Assembly: GCF_900119315.1 (NCBI RefSeq)
Contig: NZ_LT827010.1
Span: 8,674,001 to 8,738,000, forward strand
DNA length: 64,000 bases
Direction: 5' to 3'
From: Actinoplanes sp. SE50/110
GTDB lineage: Bacteria > Actinomycetota > Actinomycetes > Mycobacteriales > Micromonosporaceae
Shown: positions 8,147-16,886 of the stretch, in pieces
Position numbering within the stretch: position 1 is the stretch's first letter
Layout of the letters: each line of letters begins with the position of its first letter
Translations under genes and position numbers: made by a program
The notes under the pieces: model-generated
The model's database searches: none
The model's input: only the letters and a program-made list of their open reading frames with translations
What the model was told of the DNA's origin: nothing

Positions 8147-9087
8147 CTCATGTGTACGCCGAGGGCCCGTACCACCGCGATGTCCTCGCCGGGAGGCAGG
8201 CGATCACCGACGGCCTGAACGTGATCCGCGAATCGGTCGACGGCATGATCACCAACGCGATCCGGGGGGACAGCCCCCGCCGCACCGGCAACCGCCGCCC
8301 GCTGAACAACTCACCGTCCGTGCCGGCGCCCGGCGCCAACGGCAAGTTCGGCGGCAACCGGCTCGGCGCCCGGCCACCGGCCCAGCCGACCGCCGGCCAG
8401 CGCTCCAACCTGCCGGAGAGCGAGACCCCCGGCACCGACCACACCGTCGTGCTGCCCACCCAGAGCAAGACCGGGCCGCCGACCGAGACCCAGCCGCCCA
8501 AGGCCCGGCCGGACCGGGGCGACCCGGCAGCCGAGGTGTGGGCGCTGGTCGAGCGGGCCCAGGCCGGCGAGGCCGAGGCGTTCGGCCTGATCTACGACCG
8601 GTACGTGGACACGGTCTTCCGGTTCGTCTACTTCCGGGTCGGCAACCGGCAGCTGGCCGAGGACCTCACCTCGGACACCTTCCTGCGCGCCCTCAAGCGG
8701 ATCGGCAGTTTCACCTGGCAGGGCCGCGACCTGGGCGCCTGGCTGGTCACCATCGCCCGCAACCTGGTCGCCGACCACTTCAAGTCGGGCCGGTACCGGC
8801 TCGAGGTGACCACCGGCGACGTGCTCGACGCCGACCGCGAGGATCGGGGCCCGGAAGGCAGCCCGGAGTCCGCGGTGGTCGACCACATCACCAACGTCGC
8901 CCTGCTCACCGCGGTCAAACAGCTCAACCCGGAACAGCAGGAGTGCATCGTGCTGCGCTTCCTGCAGGGCTTCTCGGTGGCCGAGACCGCGCAGACGATG
9001 GGCAAGAACGAGGGGGCGATCAAGGCCCTGCAGTACCGCGCGGTCCGAGCGCTCAACCGGCTGCTGCCGGAAGGATTCCAGTCTTGA
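8143..9087 (+). CDS. bldN: ECF RNA polymerase sigma factor, BldN-type
   Basis: 314 residues. The first ~130 are a low-complexity Pro/Gly-rich extension; region 2 follows (FGLIYDRYVDTVFRFVYFRV, AEDLTSDTFLRALKRI, FTWQGRDLGAWLVTIARNL), then region 4 (LNPEQQECIVLRFLQGFSVAETAQTMGKNEGAIKALQYRAVRAL). The core is very close to Streptomyces BldN, which also carries an N-terminal extension and drives sporulation and surface-protein genes. GTG at 8143 is preceded by GAGGAGG. The RsbN-like anti-sigma gene is immediately downstream. The role in development is inferred from orthology. Confidence 0.92.
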   Translation: MTHVYAEGPYHRDVLAGRQAITDGLNVIRESVDGMITNAIRGDSPRRTGNRRPLNNSPSVPAPGANGKFGGNRLGARPPAQPTAGQRSNLPESETPGTDHTVVLPTQSKTGPPTETQPPKARPDRGDPAAEVWALVERAQAGEAEAFGLIYDRYVDTVFRFVYFRVGNRQLAEDLTSDTFLRALKRIGSFTWQGRDLGAWLVTIARNLVADHFKSGRYRLEVTTGDVLDADREDRGPEGSPESAVVDHITNVALLTAVKQLNPEQQECIVLRFLQGFSVAETAQTMGKNEGAIKALQYRAVRALNRLLPEGFQS

Positions 9088-9095
9088 TCGGGCGA

Positions 9096-9117
9096 TATCG
9101 GACATCGATCTCCGATA
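9096..9117 (+). repeat. Inverted repeat downstream of bldN
   Basis: TATCGGA (9096-9102) and TCCGATA (9111-9117) flank an 8-base spacer; the outer bases CGGG and CCCG also match. There is no U-tract, so it looks more like an operator for the next promoter than a terminator. Confidence 0.5.
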
Positions 9118-9139
9118 CCCGATGGTCCCCCTCCACACC

Positions 9140-9168
9140 CGTAACCGGACCCGCGTGTCGCGCGTTTG
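9140..9168 (+). promoter_or_regulatory. Candidate BldN-dependent promoter for rsbN
   Basis: CGTAAC at 9140-9145 and CGTTTG at 9163-9168 are separated by 17 bases. The Streptomyces BldN consensus, from memory, is CGTAAC-N16-CGTTGA, and rsbN has its own BldN promoter there. The -35 is perfect and the -10 matches 4 of 6. Confidence 0.5.
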
Positions 9169-9262
9169 TCCGGATGCGACCCACGGCTGCCTCCGGCGGC
9201 CCGGTCGCCGACGCCGGCGCACGGACCGGCGGGACACTCACGAGCGAGGGGAGGTGCCCACG

Positions 9263-10402
9263 GTGAAGTTCCCTTTTCCGAGCTCCCGGAGCGCCGAGCG
9301 CTTCGCGGAGCAGGTCGACGACCCCGGTGGCGACCATCGCCACCTGCGGGGTCACGCCGATGACGAGCTGACCGAACTGCTGGCGCTGAGCCGACGTCTG
9401 TCCGCCGCCCGGCCGGCCGGGCAGGTCGACCCGGAGTTCCGGGTCGGGCTGCGCGCCATGCTGGTCGCCACGGCCGAGCGGGACGGCATCGGCCGGACCG
9501 CCGCCGAGGCCGAGCCGGAACCGGCCACCGAGCTGCCCGCCCGCGGGCATCGCGCCATCTTCGGGCGCCGGCTGCGCACCCGGGGGGCGATCGTGCTCGG
9601 CGTCGCCGCCGGCGCGATGGCGGTCTCCGGGATCTCCGCGGCCAGCGAGAACGCGACACCGGGCGACGCGCTGTACGGCGTCAAGCGGTCCACCGAACGC
9701 GCGCAGCTGGCGATCGCCGGCTCGGATGCCAGCCGCGGGCAGCTGTCGCTGGACTTCGCCCGCAACCGGCTGCGCGAGGCGACCACGATGACCGGGGACG
9801 CCGACAGCTTCCGGGGCGTGCTGGACGACATGGACGCGGACACCCGCAAAGGCGTCAAGCTGATCACCACCTCGGCGGTGTCCCGCAAGGACCCGGCCCA
9901 GCTGGCCACCCTGGACACGTTCGTCGCCGCACAGCGCAAGGTGTTCGAGCCGGCCATGCAGAACCTCTCGTCGGTCAACCGGGAGCGGGCGCTCACCTCG
10001 CTCGGCCTGCTGCAGGACGTCTCGCAGCGCACCGGCCAGCTCCGCGAGGGCCTGGACTGCGAAAAGGTGGTGCAGACCGGCGCCGACGGGCTCGGGCCGA
10101 AACTGCGTGACTGCGGCGAGGACCCGTCCGACAAGACGCCGCCCGGCGGCACCCGCGCCGGTGGCGACAGGTCGACGAGCAAGCCGAACAACACGACCAC
10201 CAAGCCGGTCGTGCCCGGCTCCTCGGCGCAACCGGGCGCCAGCACCGGCGTGCCCGGGCACCGGTCCGGCCTGACACCGTCCACGCCGGTGAACGGGCGC
10301 ACGACGACCAGCCCGACGCCGGCCGGGACGCCCACCCTCGACGACGGTCACGAATCCGGCGACGAGGGCACGCTCGGCGGGCTGCTGGGCAACGTGTTCT
10401 GA
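9263..10402 (+). CDS. rsbN: Membrane anti-sigma factor, RsbN-like (DUF5667)
   Basis: Predicted to hold the adjacent BldN-type sigma factor at the membrane. 379 residues from GTG 9263, preceded by GAGGGGAGG. An N-terminal cytoplasmic part of about 105 residues (ELTELLALSRRLSA) is followed by one transmembrane segment at about 108-127 and an extracytoplasmic helical domain (TPGDALYGVKRSTERAQLA, RLREA), then a Pro/Thr/Ser-rich tail. The DUF5667 signature and position match RsbN of Streptomyces. The frame is open from 9122, but that extension lacks a ribosome-binding site and covers the promoter. Confidence 0.87.
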   Translation: MKFPFPSSRSAERFAEQVDDPGGDHRHLRGHADDELTELLALSRRLSAARPAGQVDPEFRVGLRAMLVATAERDGIGRTAAEAEPEPATELPARGHRAIFGRRLRTRGAIVLGVAAGAMAVSGISAASENATPGDALYGVKRSTERAQLAIAGSDASRGQLSLDFARNRLREATTMTGDADSFRGVLDDMDADTRKGVKLITTSAVSRKDPAQLATLDTFVAAQRKVFEPAMQNLSSVNRERALTSLGLLQDVSQRTGQLREGLDCEKVVQTGADGLGPKLRDCGEDPSDKTPPGGTRAGGDRSTSKPNNTTTKPVVPGSSAQPGASTGVPGHRSGLTPSTPVNGRTTTSPTPAGTPTLDDGHESGDEGTLGGLLGNVF

Positions 10403-10414
10403 GCCGAAGCTGGC

Positions 10415-10450
10415 GAGGGGCGGTGCCGGAGAAATCCGGGGCCGCCCCTC
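10415..10450. terminator. Bidirectional terminator between rsbN and the acyltransferase gene
   Basis: Arms 10415-10429 and 10436-10450 pair at 13 of 15 positions with a 6-base loop, between two convergent genes. Confidence 0.75.
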
Positions 10451-10482
10451 AATTGTCACTATAGGACGGTTCGCGCGGCTCG

Positions 10483-11514
10483 TCACCGGGCGAACGGATC
10501 GGGCCTTTTCTGCAGCAGCTCGTGCAGGGTCGCCTGAATCGTCTCCCGCACCTGGTCAGCCAGGTTGTAGACGACCAGTGGATCGTCCGCGAACTCGGTC
10601 AGATGCGCGGTCGGGATCGGCTCGCAGAACTGGATCAGCCACTTGCTCGGCAGCGGGATCAGACCCAGCGGGCCGAGCAGCGGGAAGGTCGGGGTGACCG
10701 GGAAATACGGCACACCGAGCAGCCGGGCCAGCGGCTTCAGGTCGGCCAAGATCGGATAGATCTCCTCGGCGCCGACGATCGCGACCGGGATGATCGGGGT
10801 GCCGGTGCGCAGCGCCGCCGAAACGAACCCGCCACGGCCGAAACGCTGCAGCTTGTACCGGTCGGCGAAACGCTTGCCGATCCCCTTGAAGCCCTCCGGG
10901 AACACGCCGACCAGCTGGCCGCCGGTCATCAACCGCTCGGCATCCGGGTTGCAGGCGACCGTGGCGCCGGCCGCACGGGCCAGGTCGCTGAGCCCGGGCA
11001 TCCGGAACACCAGATCGGCGCCGAGCAGCCGCAGATGGCGACGCTGCGGGCTGTCCCGCAGGGCAACCGTGAGCATCAGCGCGTCCAGCGCCAGCGTGCC
11101 CGAATGGTTGCCGACCACCAGGCCACCGCCGTCGACCGGCACGTTCTCGGCGCCGAACACCTCGGTGCGGAACCAGTCGCGATAGAGCACCCGCAGCATC
11201 GGGTGGAAGACCGCCTCGGTCAGCTCCGGATCGAACCCGAACTCGTCCACCTCGTACGCCCCGGCCAGCCGGCGGCGCAGGAAGGCGAGCCCGGCGGCGA
11301 TCCGCTGATCCCACACGTCGACCGGGGCGGCCGGCTCGGCGGCGGATCCGGCGTCGTCGGGCCGGGGCTCGGCGGTCGACTCCAGCTTGGCGACCTGCTC
11401 GTCCGGCTTCTCCGGGATCGGACGCCGGCCGTTCACCTTGCGCACCGGCGGCGGCTCCGGCAGCCGGAAATCGGCGTGCCCGGGCAGCATGTCGCGGAAC
11501 TCGTCCTGGCTCAT
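10483..11514 (-). CDS. Lysophospholipid/glycerol-3-phosphate acyltransferase family protein (PlsC-like)
   Basis: 343 residues. The acyltransferase box VGNHSGTLALDALM (HX4D) and the substrate-binding FPEGFKG motif are clear; the first ~90 residues are a charged, disordered-looking extension. Family members acylate lysophosphatidic acid or related lipids at the membrane; no transmembrane helix is obvious, so it may be peripheral. ATG at 11514 overlaps the stop of the upstream epimerase gene, suggesting a pair. Exact acceptor unknown. Confidence 0.85.
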   Translation of the reverse strand: MSQDEFRDMLPGHADFRLPEPPPVRKVNGRRPIPEKPDEQVAKLESTAEPRPDDAGSAAEPAAPVDVWDQRIAAGLAFLRRRLAGAYEVDEFGFDPELTEAVFHPMLRVLYRDWFRTEVFGAENVPVDGGGLVVGNHSGTLALDALMLTVALRDSPQRRHLRLLGADLVFRMPGLSDLARAAGATVACNPDAERLMTGGQLVGVFPEGFKGIGKRFADRYKLQRFGRGGFVSAALRTGTPIIPVAIVGAEEIYPILADLKPLARLLGVPYFPVTPTFPLLGPLGLIPLPSKWLIQFCEPIPTAHLTEFADDPLVVYNLADQVRETIQATLHELLQKRPDPFAR

Positions 11515-12575
11515 CAGCGGTCACTCCCGGCCGCGGCGCGCAGCTGACGGACGCCGTCCAGGATCGCCGCCTCGGCGGCGGCCAGACGGTCCGCGGTCAG
11601 CGAGGAGCCCGCCGCGTGCGCCCGGATGAACTCCTCGAACGCGGTCGCGGTGCTGCGCGGGGTGAAGCCGAACTCGCGGACCAGCCGGCCGGTGTCGACC
11701 ACCCGGCCGTGCACGAACAGGTCGATCTGGTCCAGGCCGATCTGCTCGACGCCGAGGCGGCGGACCAGCGCGGCGGCGGTGGACAGCCCGGTCTCGGGTA
11801 GCGGCACGGCGATCCGGCCGGCCCGGCGGACCGCCTGGGACAGCATCAGGACACCGGAGCCGGCGACGTTGAAGGTGCCCGGATGATCCTCGATCACCGA
11901 GCGGTGCAGCACCTCGAGTGCGTCGTCCACGTGGACGAACTGGAGGCGGGCGTCCCGGCCGAACACGGTGGGCACCACCGGCTGGGCGAAGTATCGGGTC
12001 AGCGACGTCTCGGCGGACGAGCTGATCATCGGGGCGAAGCGCAGCACCGTGGCGGCGACCTCGGGCCGGCGGCGGCGGAAACCGCGCACGTACCCCTCGA
12101 TGTCGAGGATGTCGCGGGCGAACGGGCCGCGCGGCACGGCGCGGGGCTCGGTGTCCTCGGTGAAGACCGCGGGGTCGCGGAACGACGCGCCGTACGCCGC
12201 GGTGGACGAGCGCACCACGAGCTTGCGCAGCCGGGGCGCGCCCTGAGCCGCGGCCAGCACCTGCATGGTGCCGATCACGTTGTGCTCTTTCATGCCCGCG
12301 CGGCCGCCGTGCTCCGGATCGGGCACGCTGGTCACCGCGAGGTGCACGACCGCCTCGGCGCCGAGCTCGGCGATCGCCTCGGTGGCGGCGCGCGCGTCGG
12401 CCTGGATCAGCTCGATCCCGTCCAGCAGGCCACGCAGGCGTGCGGGCGGGTCATGCGGGTCCAGACCGACGACACGGTCGATCCGTGGATCTGCCGCGAG
12501 GCGGGCGGCCACCCGAGCGCCGAGGTATCGGCTGACTCCGGTGACCACGACAACGCTGGGCGGTGAGGTCACCAC
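11514..12575 (-). CDS. NAD-dependent epimerase/dehydratase family protein
   Basis: Extended SDR of about 353 residues. The N-terminal Rossmann motif is VVVTGVSRYLGARVAARL; SSTAAYGASF and a hydrophobic NAD pocket follow. The classical YxxxK is not obvious: the corresponding region reads FARDILDIEGYVRGFRRRRP, so catalysis may be altered. GTG at 12575 (or 12572) has AAGG a few bases upstream; the longer frame to 12776 has no similarity and crosses the bS22 gene. In Streptomyces a similar gene lies near bldN, but its substrate is not known to me. Confidence 0.8.
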   Translation of the reverse strand: MVTSPPSVVVVTGVSRYLGARVAARLAADPRIDRVVGLDPHDPPARLRGLLDGIELIQADARAATEAIAELGAEAVVHLAVTSVPDPEHGGRAGMKEHNVIGTMQVLAAAQGAPRLRKLVVRSSTAAYGASFRDPAVFTEDTEPRAVPRGPFARDILDIEGYVRGFRRRRPEVAATVLRFAPMISSSAETSLTRYFAQPVVPTVFGRDARLQFVHVDDALEVLHRSVIEDHPGTFNVAGSGVLMLSQAVRRAGRIAVPLPETGLSTAAALVRRLGVEQIGLDQIDLFVHGRVVDTGRLVREFGFTPRSTATAFEEFIRAHAAGSSLTADRLAAAEAAILDGVRQLRAAAGSDR

Positions 12576-12654
12576 GAGCGCACCTTTCGATGCTGAGCCT
12601 CGGAACTGTCCCGGCAAGGGACGGCGAAGGCCGGGCAGTGCACCCGGCCGGCCG

Positions 12655-12756
12655 TCACTTGCCCAAACGGCGACGCTGGACGCGGGTCTTGCGCAGCAGC
12701 TTGCGGTGCTTCTTCTTCGCCATACGCTTGCGGCGCTTCTTGACCACGGAGCCCAT
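12655..12756 (-). CDS. Small ribosomal protein bS22 (AURKAIP1/COX24 domain)
   Basis: A 33-residue, extremely basic protein beginning MGSVVKKRRKRMAKKKHRK and ending in RRRLGK. It matches the tiny actinobacterial protein known as bS22 from mycobacterial ribosome structures. ATG at 12756 has GAGAGG seven bases upstream. The gene is too short for most gene finders and lies alone between the epimerase and HTH genes. Confidence 0.93.
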   Translation of the reverse strand: MGSVVKKRRKRMAKKKHRKLLRKTRVQRRRLGK

Positions 12757-12931
12757 ACGAAAGCCTCTCGAACCATGTTTGAGTGGAACCGGCCCGGCCG
12801 GTACCGATCTTGGACGGCGCCCGGGAAGCACCGCCGGTGTTACGCGGCACGCATGGACCCGGGAGCCAACCGGTCCAGCGTACCGGCCCGCTCCGTGAGG
12901 GCCAACACGACCCCGGCAGGGCCAGCCCTGA

Positions 12932-13144
12932 TTAGGCGGTTTGGGAGAACGCGCCTCGTAGATACTCGTGTACCGCGTGCTCGGGCACCCGGAACGAGCG
13001 GCCGACTCGGACGGCGGTGAGGTCACCGCCGTGCACGAGCCGGTAGACGGTCATCTTGGAGACCCGCATGAGCGTGGCCACCTCGGCCACGGTCAGGAAC
13101 CGTACCTCCGAGAGGCGTTCCTCGGTCTGGGCTGGACCCGTCAT
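12932..13144 (-). CDS. Small excisionase/MerR-like helix-turn-helix DNA-binding protein
   Basis: 70 residues, one winged HTH: FLTVAEVATLMRVSKMTVYRLVHGGDLTAVRVGRSFRVPEHAVHEYL. This is the excisionase-type fold seen in many small actinobacterial regulators. It resembles the gene found near bldN in Streptomyces (SCO3328 region) more than BldC itself. No regulated target can be read from the sequence. ATG at 13144; only a distant AAAGGA precedes it. Confidence 0.87.
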   Translation of the reverse strand: MTGPAQTEERLSEVRFLTVAEVATLMRVSKMTVYRLVHGGDLTAVRVGRSFRVPEHAVHEYLRGAFSQTA

Positions 13145-13304
13145 CTCGTCGCACCGATCCTTTCGCAGGCACGCTCCGCCTGGCGAACGTGCGTGTCATC
13201 AGCACCGTATCGATGCGGCTGTGACCAGGGCGTCGCGTTCCGTAATTTGCCCACAAAAAGTCAAGTCCGACACGCCTGATCCGTGAGCGATTCGCCCGAA
13301 AGAA

Positions 13305-14216
13305 TCACTTCCGGGAGGAAACCGCCGCTACCAGGAACGCCGGGCGCTCGACCAGGCGGCGCAGCAGGTAGGCGTACCACTGCGGCCCGTACGGCAGATA
13401 GACCCGCACCGTGTGCCCGTCGTCGGCCAGCCGGGCCTGCTCCTCCGGGCGCATCCCGAACAGCAGCTGGAACTCGTACTCCCCGGTCGAGCGGTCGAAC
13501 CAGCGGGCCCGGTCCTCGGCGATCGCGATCAGGCGCGGGTCATGGGTCGCCACCATCGGATAGCCGGCCCCCGACATCAGGATGTTCAAGCAGCGGACGT
13601 ACGCCTTGTCGACCTCCAGCGGCGACGGGAAGGCCACCGACTCGGGCTCCGTGTACGCCCCCTTGCAGAGCCGCACCCGGGACCCGGCGGTCGCCAGCTC
13701 GCGGCAGTCGGCCTCGGTGCGCCGCAGATACGCCTGCAGCACCGCCCCGGTCGACGGGAAGTCGCGTCGCAGCTCCAGCACCGCCTCCAGGGTCGCGTCG
13801 GTGCTGCCGTGATCCTCGGCGTCGAAGGTCACCGCGGTGCCCGCCGCGGCCGCCGCCACACAGATCGCCCGGGCGTGCTCGAACGCCGCCTTCTCGTCGA
13901 AACGCCGGCCCAGCGCCGACAACTTCACACTCACCTCGGCGACCGGGGCCAGACCGGCCTCGCCCAGCCGGGCCAGCAGCGACACGTACTCGTCCCGGAC
14001 GGCCCGCGCCAGCTCCGGCGTGTCCGGCTGGTCGCCGAGGAAGTCCACGGAGACCGCCAGCCCGTCGTCGGCCAGCCCCCGGCTCGTCCGCACCACCTCG
14101 CCGGCGTCCCGGCCGGCGACGAACCGCCGAACCATCGATGCGCTGACCGGGGTGGACTCGACCAGGCGCGCCAGCCGGGCGGAGCCGGCCGCGGCGAGAA
14201 ACAGGGAACGGAACAT
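13305..14216 (-). CDS. Proline dehydrogenase
   Basis: FAD-dependent TIM-barrel enzyme oxidising proline to pyrroline-5-carboxylate. 303 residues, the monofunctional actinobacterial size. Motifs: VSVKLSALG, VTFDAEDHGSTD, LQAYLRRTEAD, RVRLCKGAYTEPE, ATHDPRLI, EFQLLFGMRPEEQ and VRVYLPYGPQWYAYLLRRL, the C-terminal arginines being substrate-binding. The usual partner pyrroline-5-carboxylate dehydrogenase gene is not adjacent. Confidence 0.92.
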   Translation of the reverse strand: MFRSLFLAAAGSARLARLVESTPVSASMVRRFVAGRDAGEVVRTSRGLADDGLAVSVDFLGDQPDTPELARAVRDEYVSLLARLGEAGLAPVAEVSVKLSALGRRFDEKAAFEHARAICVAAAAAGTAVTFDAEDHGSTDATLEAVLELRRDFPSTGAVLQAYLRRTEADCRELATAGSRVRLCKGAYTEPESVAFPSPLEVDKAYVRCLNILMSGAGYPMVATHDPRLIAIAEDRARWFDRSTGEYEFQLLFGMRPEEQARLADDGHTVRVYLPYGPQWYAYLLRRLVERPAFLVAAVSSRK

Positions 14217-14295
14217 GCGCCGAGCGTAACCGCACCAGCGCGGAAGTGCGGTTGAGGAATCGCACCTCGCGGCGGGTTGCGGCTACCGTGGTCGG

Positions 14296-14853
14296 GTGAA
14301 CTTCGATGCGTACGCCCGGACGGCGGTCGACCTCGTCAACGCCGGCCTGGACGATCTCGCCGGGCTGCGGGCCCTGTTCGCCGGCGACCTGGAATACATG
14401 CGCGATCAGGTCGTGGAGAAGGACCTGGCGGTCTTCCGCCGGGCCCAGCGCCGGCTGCGCGAGGTCTTCGAGTACGGCACGGCCGAGCGCGACGCGGACG
14501 CGGTGCGCGAGCTGAACACGCTGCTCGAGGCATACCCGGTGCAGCCGCGGATCTCCGGGCACGACGCCGGGGACTGGCACATGCACGTGACCAGCCGCGG
14601 GTCGTCGGTGAGCGCGGAATACCTGGCCGGCGCCGTCTGGGGGCTCGCGGTCTGGCTGTGTGAATACGGCAGTGCCCGGTTCGGCATCTGCGCCGACGAA
14701 CGCTGCGGCAACGTCTACCTCGACACGTCCTCGAACAACTGTCGACGCTTCTGCTCCGAGCGCTGCGCCACCCGCTCCCACGTGGCCGCCCACCGCGCCC
14801 GCAAGCGAGCTGCTCAGACACCGGAGAGCACCGCGACGCTGACACCGGCCTGA
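14296..14853 (+). CDS. CGNR zinc-finger protein (ABATE-type)
   Basis: 185 residues. The C-terminal zinc finger reads CADERCGNVYLDTSSNNCRR followed by FCSERCATRSHVAAHRARKR; two pairs of cysteines bind zinc, and CGNVY gives the family name. The N-terminal ~120 residues are the helical, probably ligand-binding half of this regulator family. GTG start at 14296. It is divergent from the proline dehydrogenase gene 80 bases away and could regulate it; that is only positional inference. Confidence 0.85.
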   Translation: MNFDAYARTAVDLVNAGLDDLAGLRALFAGDLEYMRDQVVEKDLAVFRRAQRRLREVFEYGTAERDADAVRELNTLLEAYPVQPRISGHDAGDWHMHVTSRGSSVSAEYLAGAVWGLAVWLCEYGSARFGICADERCGNVYLDTSSNNCRRFCSERCATRSHVAAHRARKRAAQTPESTATLTPA

Positions 14854-15035
14854 TCCCGCGGCCGAGGCTCCGGCGGCACCCGCGGGCAGTGCGCCTGCGG
14901 TGACCACCCGCGGGTCGTAGGGTGCGGCGATTCGTCCTGGACGCGCAGCGGCCGGAATCGCCGTGCCCGGAAGCGGCGGGAGCGGCGATCAGTCATCGGC
15001 CGCAGCGCACGACATCCGCTCCGAGAAGTCGATCT

Positions 15036-15854
15036 TCAGGCTTGGAGCGCCGGCCGGGACGAATCCGCCGGCGCGAGATGACGTCGGGCGAATTCCAGCG
15101 ACTCGCGGAGATCCGCCTCGCGGACGGTTCGGCTCGCGGCCTTGCGGGTGTTGATCTCGCAGGCCACCGAGCCGGTGAAACCGCGACCCGCCAGCGATCG
15201 CAGCAGCTCAGCGCAGGGTTGGTTGCCGCGGCCCGGCACCAGATGCTCGTCCCGCCCCGCACCGGTGCCGTCGCCCAGATGCACGTGCCGGAGAGCACTG
15301 CCCATCTTCGCCGCCATGTCCAGCGAGTCGATCCGCGAGGCGGCGCAGTGCGAGAGATCCAGCGTGTACGCGTCGAAGCCGGTCTCGGTCGGATCCCAGC
15401 CCGGCGTGTACGGCACGAACCAGCGGCCGGCCATCTTGACCGGGAACATGTTCTCCACCGCGAAGGTCAGATCCGGGTGCCGGTCGCAGACCCTGGCCAG
15501 GCCGGCCGCGAAATTCTTCGCGTAGTCACGCTGCCAGGTGAACGGCGGGTGCACCACGACCGTGGGGGCGCCCAGCGACTCGGCGAGCTGCGCGGCCCGG
15601 GTGAGCCGCTCCCACGGGTCGGGGCTCCACACCCGCTGGGTGACCAGCAGACACGGGGCGTGCACCGAGAGGACCGGCACACCGTAGTGGTCGGAGAGGC
15701 CCTTGAGTGCACCGGCGTCCTGACTGACGGCGTCGGTCCACACCATGACCTCGAGCCCGTCGTAGCCCACCGTGGCCGCCATCTCGAACGCGGCCGCCGT
15801 CGGCTCGGGGAAGACCGAGGAGCTGGAGAGGAGCACGGGAACTCGGGAAGTCAC
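15036..15854 (-). CDS. Sugar phosphate isomerase/epimerase-like TIM-barrel protein
   Basis: 272 residues of the AP-endonuclease-2/xylose-isomerase-like fold. Metal-ligand segments: LSVHAPCLL, VVHPPF, FAVENMFP, TLDLSHCA, LRHVHLGDG, and VACEIN near the C-terminus. Substrate unknown; orthologues are conserved in actinobacteria. ATG at 15854. The 180 bases between its stop and the CGNR gene hold no gene. Confidence 0.84.
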   Translation of the reverse strand: MTSRVPVLLSSSSVFPEPTAAAFEMAATVGYDGLEVMVWTDAVSQDAGALKGLSDHYGVPVLSVHAPCLLVTQRVWSPDPWERLTRAAQLAESLGAPTVVVHPPFTWQRDYAKNFAAGLARVCDRHPDLTFAVENMFPVKMAGRWFVPYTPGWDPTETGFDAYTLDLSHCAASRIDSLDMAAKMGSALRHVHLGDGTGAGRDEHLVPGRGNQPCAELLRSLAGRGFTGSVACEINTRKAASRTVREADLRESLEFARRHLAPADSSRPALQA

Positions 15855-15938
15855 GCCTCAAGCCTAACCACGCCCCGCAGCGCGGGATATATCCGCGCCA
15901 AACGGGCATGATCACCGGCGCCGCGTAGTCTGTGCGGG

Positions 15939-16766
15939 ATGAGCCGCGCACGACGCCCCGTGGAAGTGAAACTCGACTTCCCTCGGGAATGGATCGAGTT
16001 CCTCGACCCCGCCGACCAGCAGCACCTGATCCGCGCCGACCTGACCTGGCTGCTGTCCCGCTGGACCTGCGTCTTCGGCTCCGCCTGCCACGGCATTCTG
16101 CCCGGTCGCGCCGAGGATGGCTGCTGCTCGCACGGTGCGTTCTTCACCGACGCCGACGACGAGAACCGGGTGAAGGCGGCGGCCGCGAAACTCACCCCGC
16201 AGACCTGGCAGCACCACCGGCGCGGGTTCAAGAACTGGACCGAGATGGACACCGTGGACGGCACCAAGCCGGCCCGGCGCACCGCCACCCGATCCGGTGA
16301 CGGGCCGTGCGTGTTCCTCAACGACGCGGACTTCGCCGGCGGGGGCGGCTGCGCGCTGCACGCCCAGGCGCTGCGGGACGGCGAGCACCCGCTGAAGTAC
16401 AAACCGGACGTCTGTTGGCAGCTGCCGGTCCGCCGCGAGCAGGACTGGATCACCCGACCGGATGGCACGAAACTGCTGCAGTCGACGCTGACCGAATTCG
16501 ACCGGCGCGGCTGGGGGCCGGGCGGGCACGATCTGGCCTGGTGGTGCACGTCGTCACCGGAGGCGCACGTCGGCACCGAGCCGATGTACGTGTCCTACGG
16601 CCCGGAGCTCACCGAGCTGATCGGCGAGCCGGCCTACCGGAGACTCGCCGAGCTCTGCGCCGCCCGCCTGGCCACCGGCCTGCTCGCCGTCCACCCGGCG
16701 ACCACCGCGGCCGGGGGGCCGAAGCGCAAAGGCGGGCGCGAACCCGCCTCCCCCCGGTCCGCATAG
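15939..16766 (+). CDS. Conserved cysteine-rich protein of unknown function
   Basis: 275 residues, no domain I can name with confidence. Cysteine/histidine groups (CVFGSACHG, DGCCSHGAFF, CVFLND, GGGGCALHAQAL) look like a metal or iron-sulfur site of the kind found in YkgJ/DUF3109-like proteins; two tryptophan-rich stretches (TWLLSRWTCVF, HDLAWWCTSS) follow. No signal peptide or membrane segment. ATG at 15939, divergent from the isomerase-like gene. Confidence 0.75.
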   Translation: MSRARRPVEVKLDFPREWIEFLDPADQQHLIRADLTWLLSRWTCVFGSACHGILPGRAEDGCCSHGAFFTDADDENRVKAAAAKLTPQTWQHHRRGFKNWTEMDTVDGTKPARRTATRSGDGPCVFLNDADFAGGGGCALHAQALRDGEHPLKYKPDVCWQLPVRREQDWITRPDGTKLLQSTLTEFDRRGWGPGGHDLAWWCTSSPEAHVGTEPMYVSYGPELTELIGEPAYRRLAELCAARLATGLLAVHPATTAAGGPKRKGGREPASPRSA

Positions 16767-16773
16767 CCACCCC

Positions 16774-16863
16774 GCATTTCGCCCGTCGATGACGAGAGTG
16801 CCGGAAAACAGCCAGCGAAGCGCAGTTGTCTTTCGGTGCTCCCATCATCGACGGGCGGAATGC
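16774..16863. repeat. Long imperfect palindrome between two convergent genes
   Basis: Terminal arms 16774-16792 and 16845-16863 are inverted repeats matching at 18 of 19 positions. The 52-base interior continues to pair imperfectly (for example AGTGCCGGAAAACA against TGTCTTTCGGTGCT), so nearly the whole 90 bases can fold into one hairpin. It may act as terminator, but its length is closer to a REP/MITE-like element or a structured RNA. Confidence 0.7.
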
Positions 16864-16886
16864 CCGCCGAGCGGAGCGAGGCCATG

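Noticed and set aside
12932..13144. Calling the small HTH gene bldC
   Set aside because: Same fold class, but the sequence and the neighbourhood differ from BldC.
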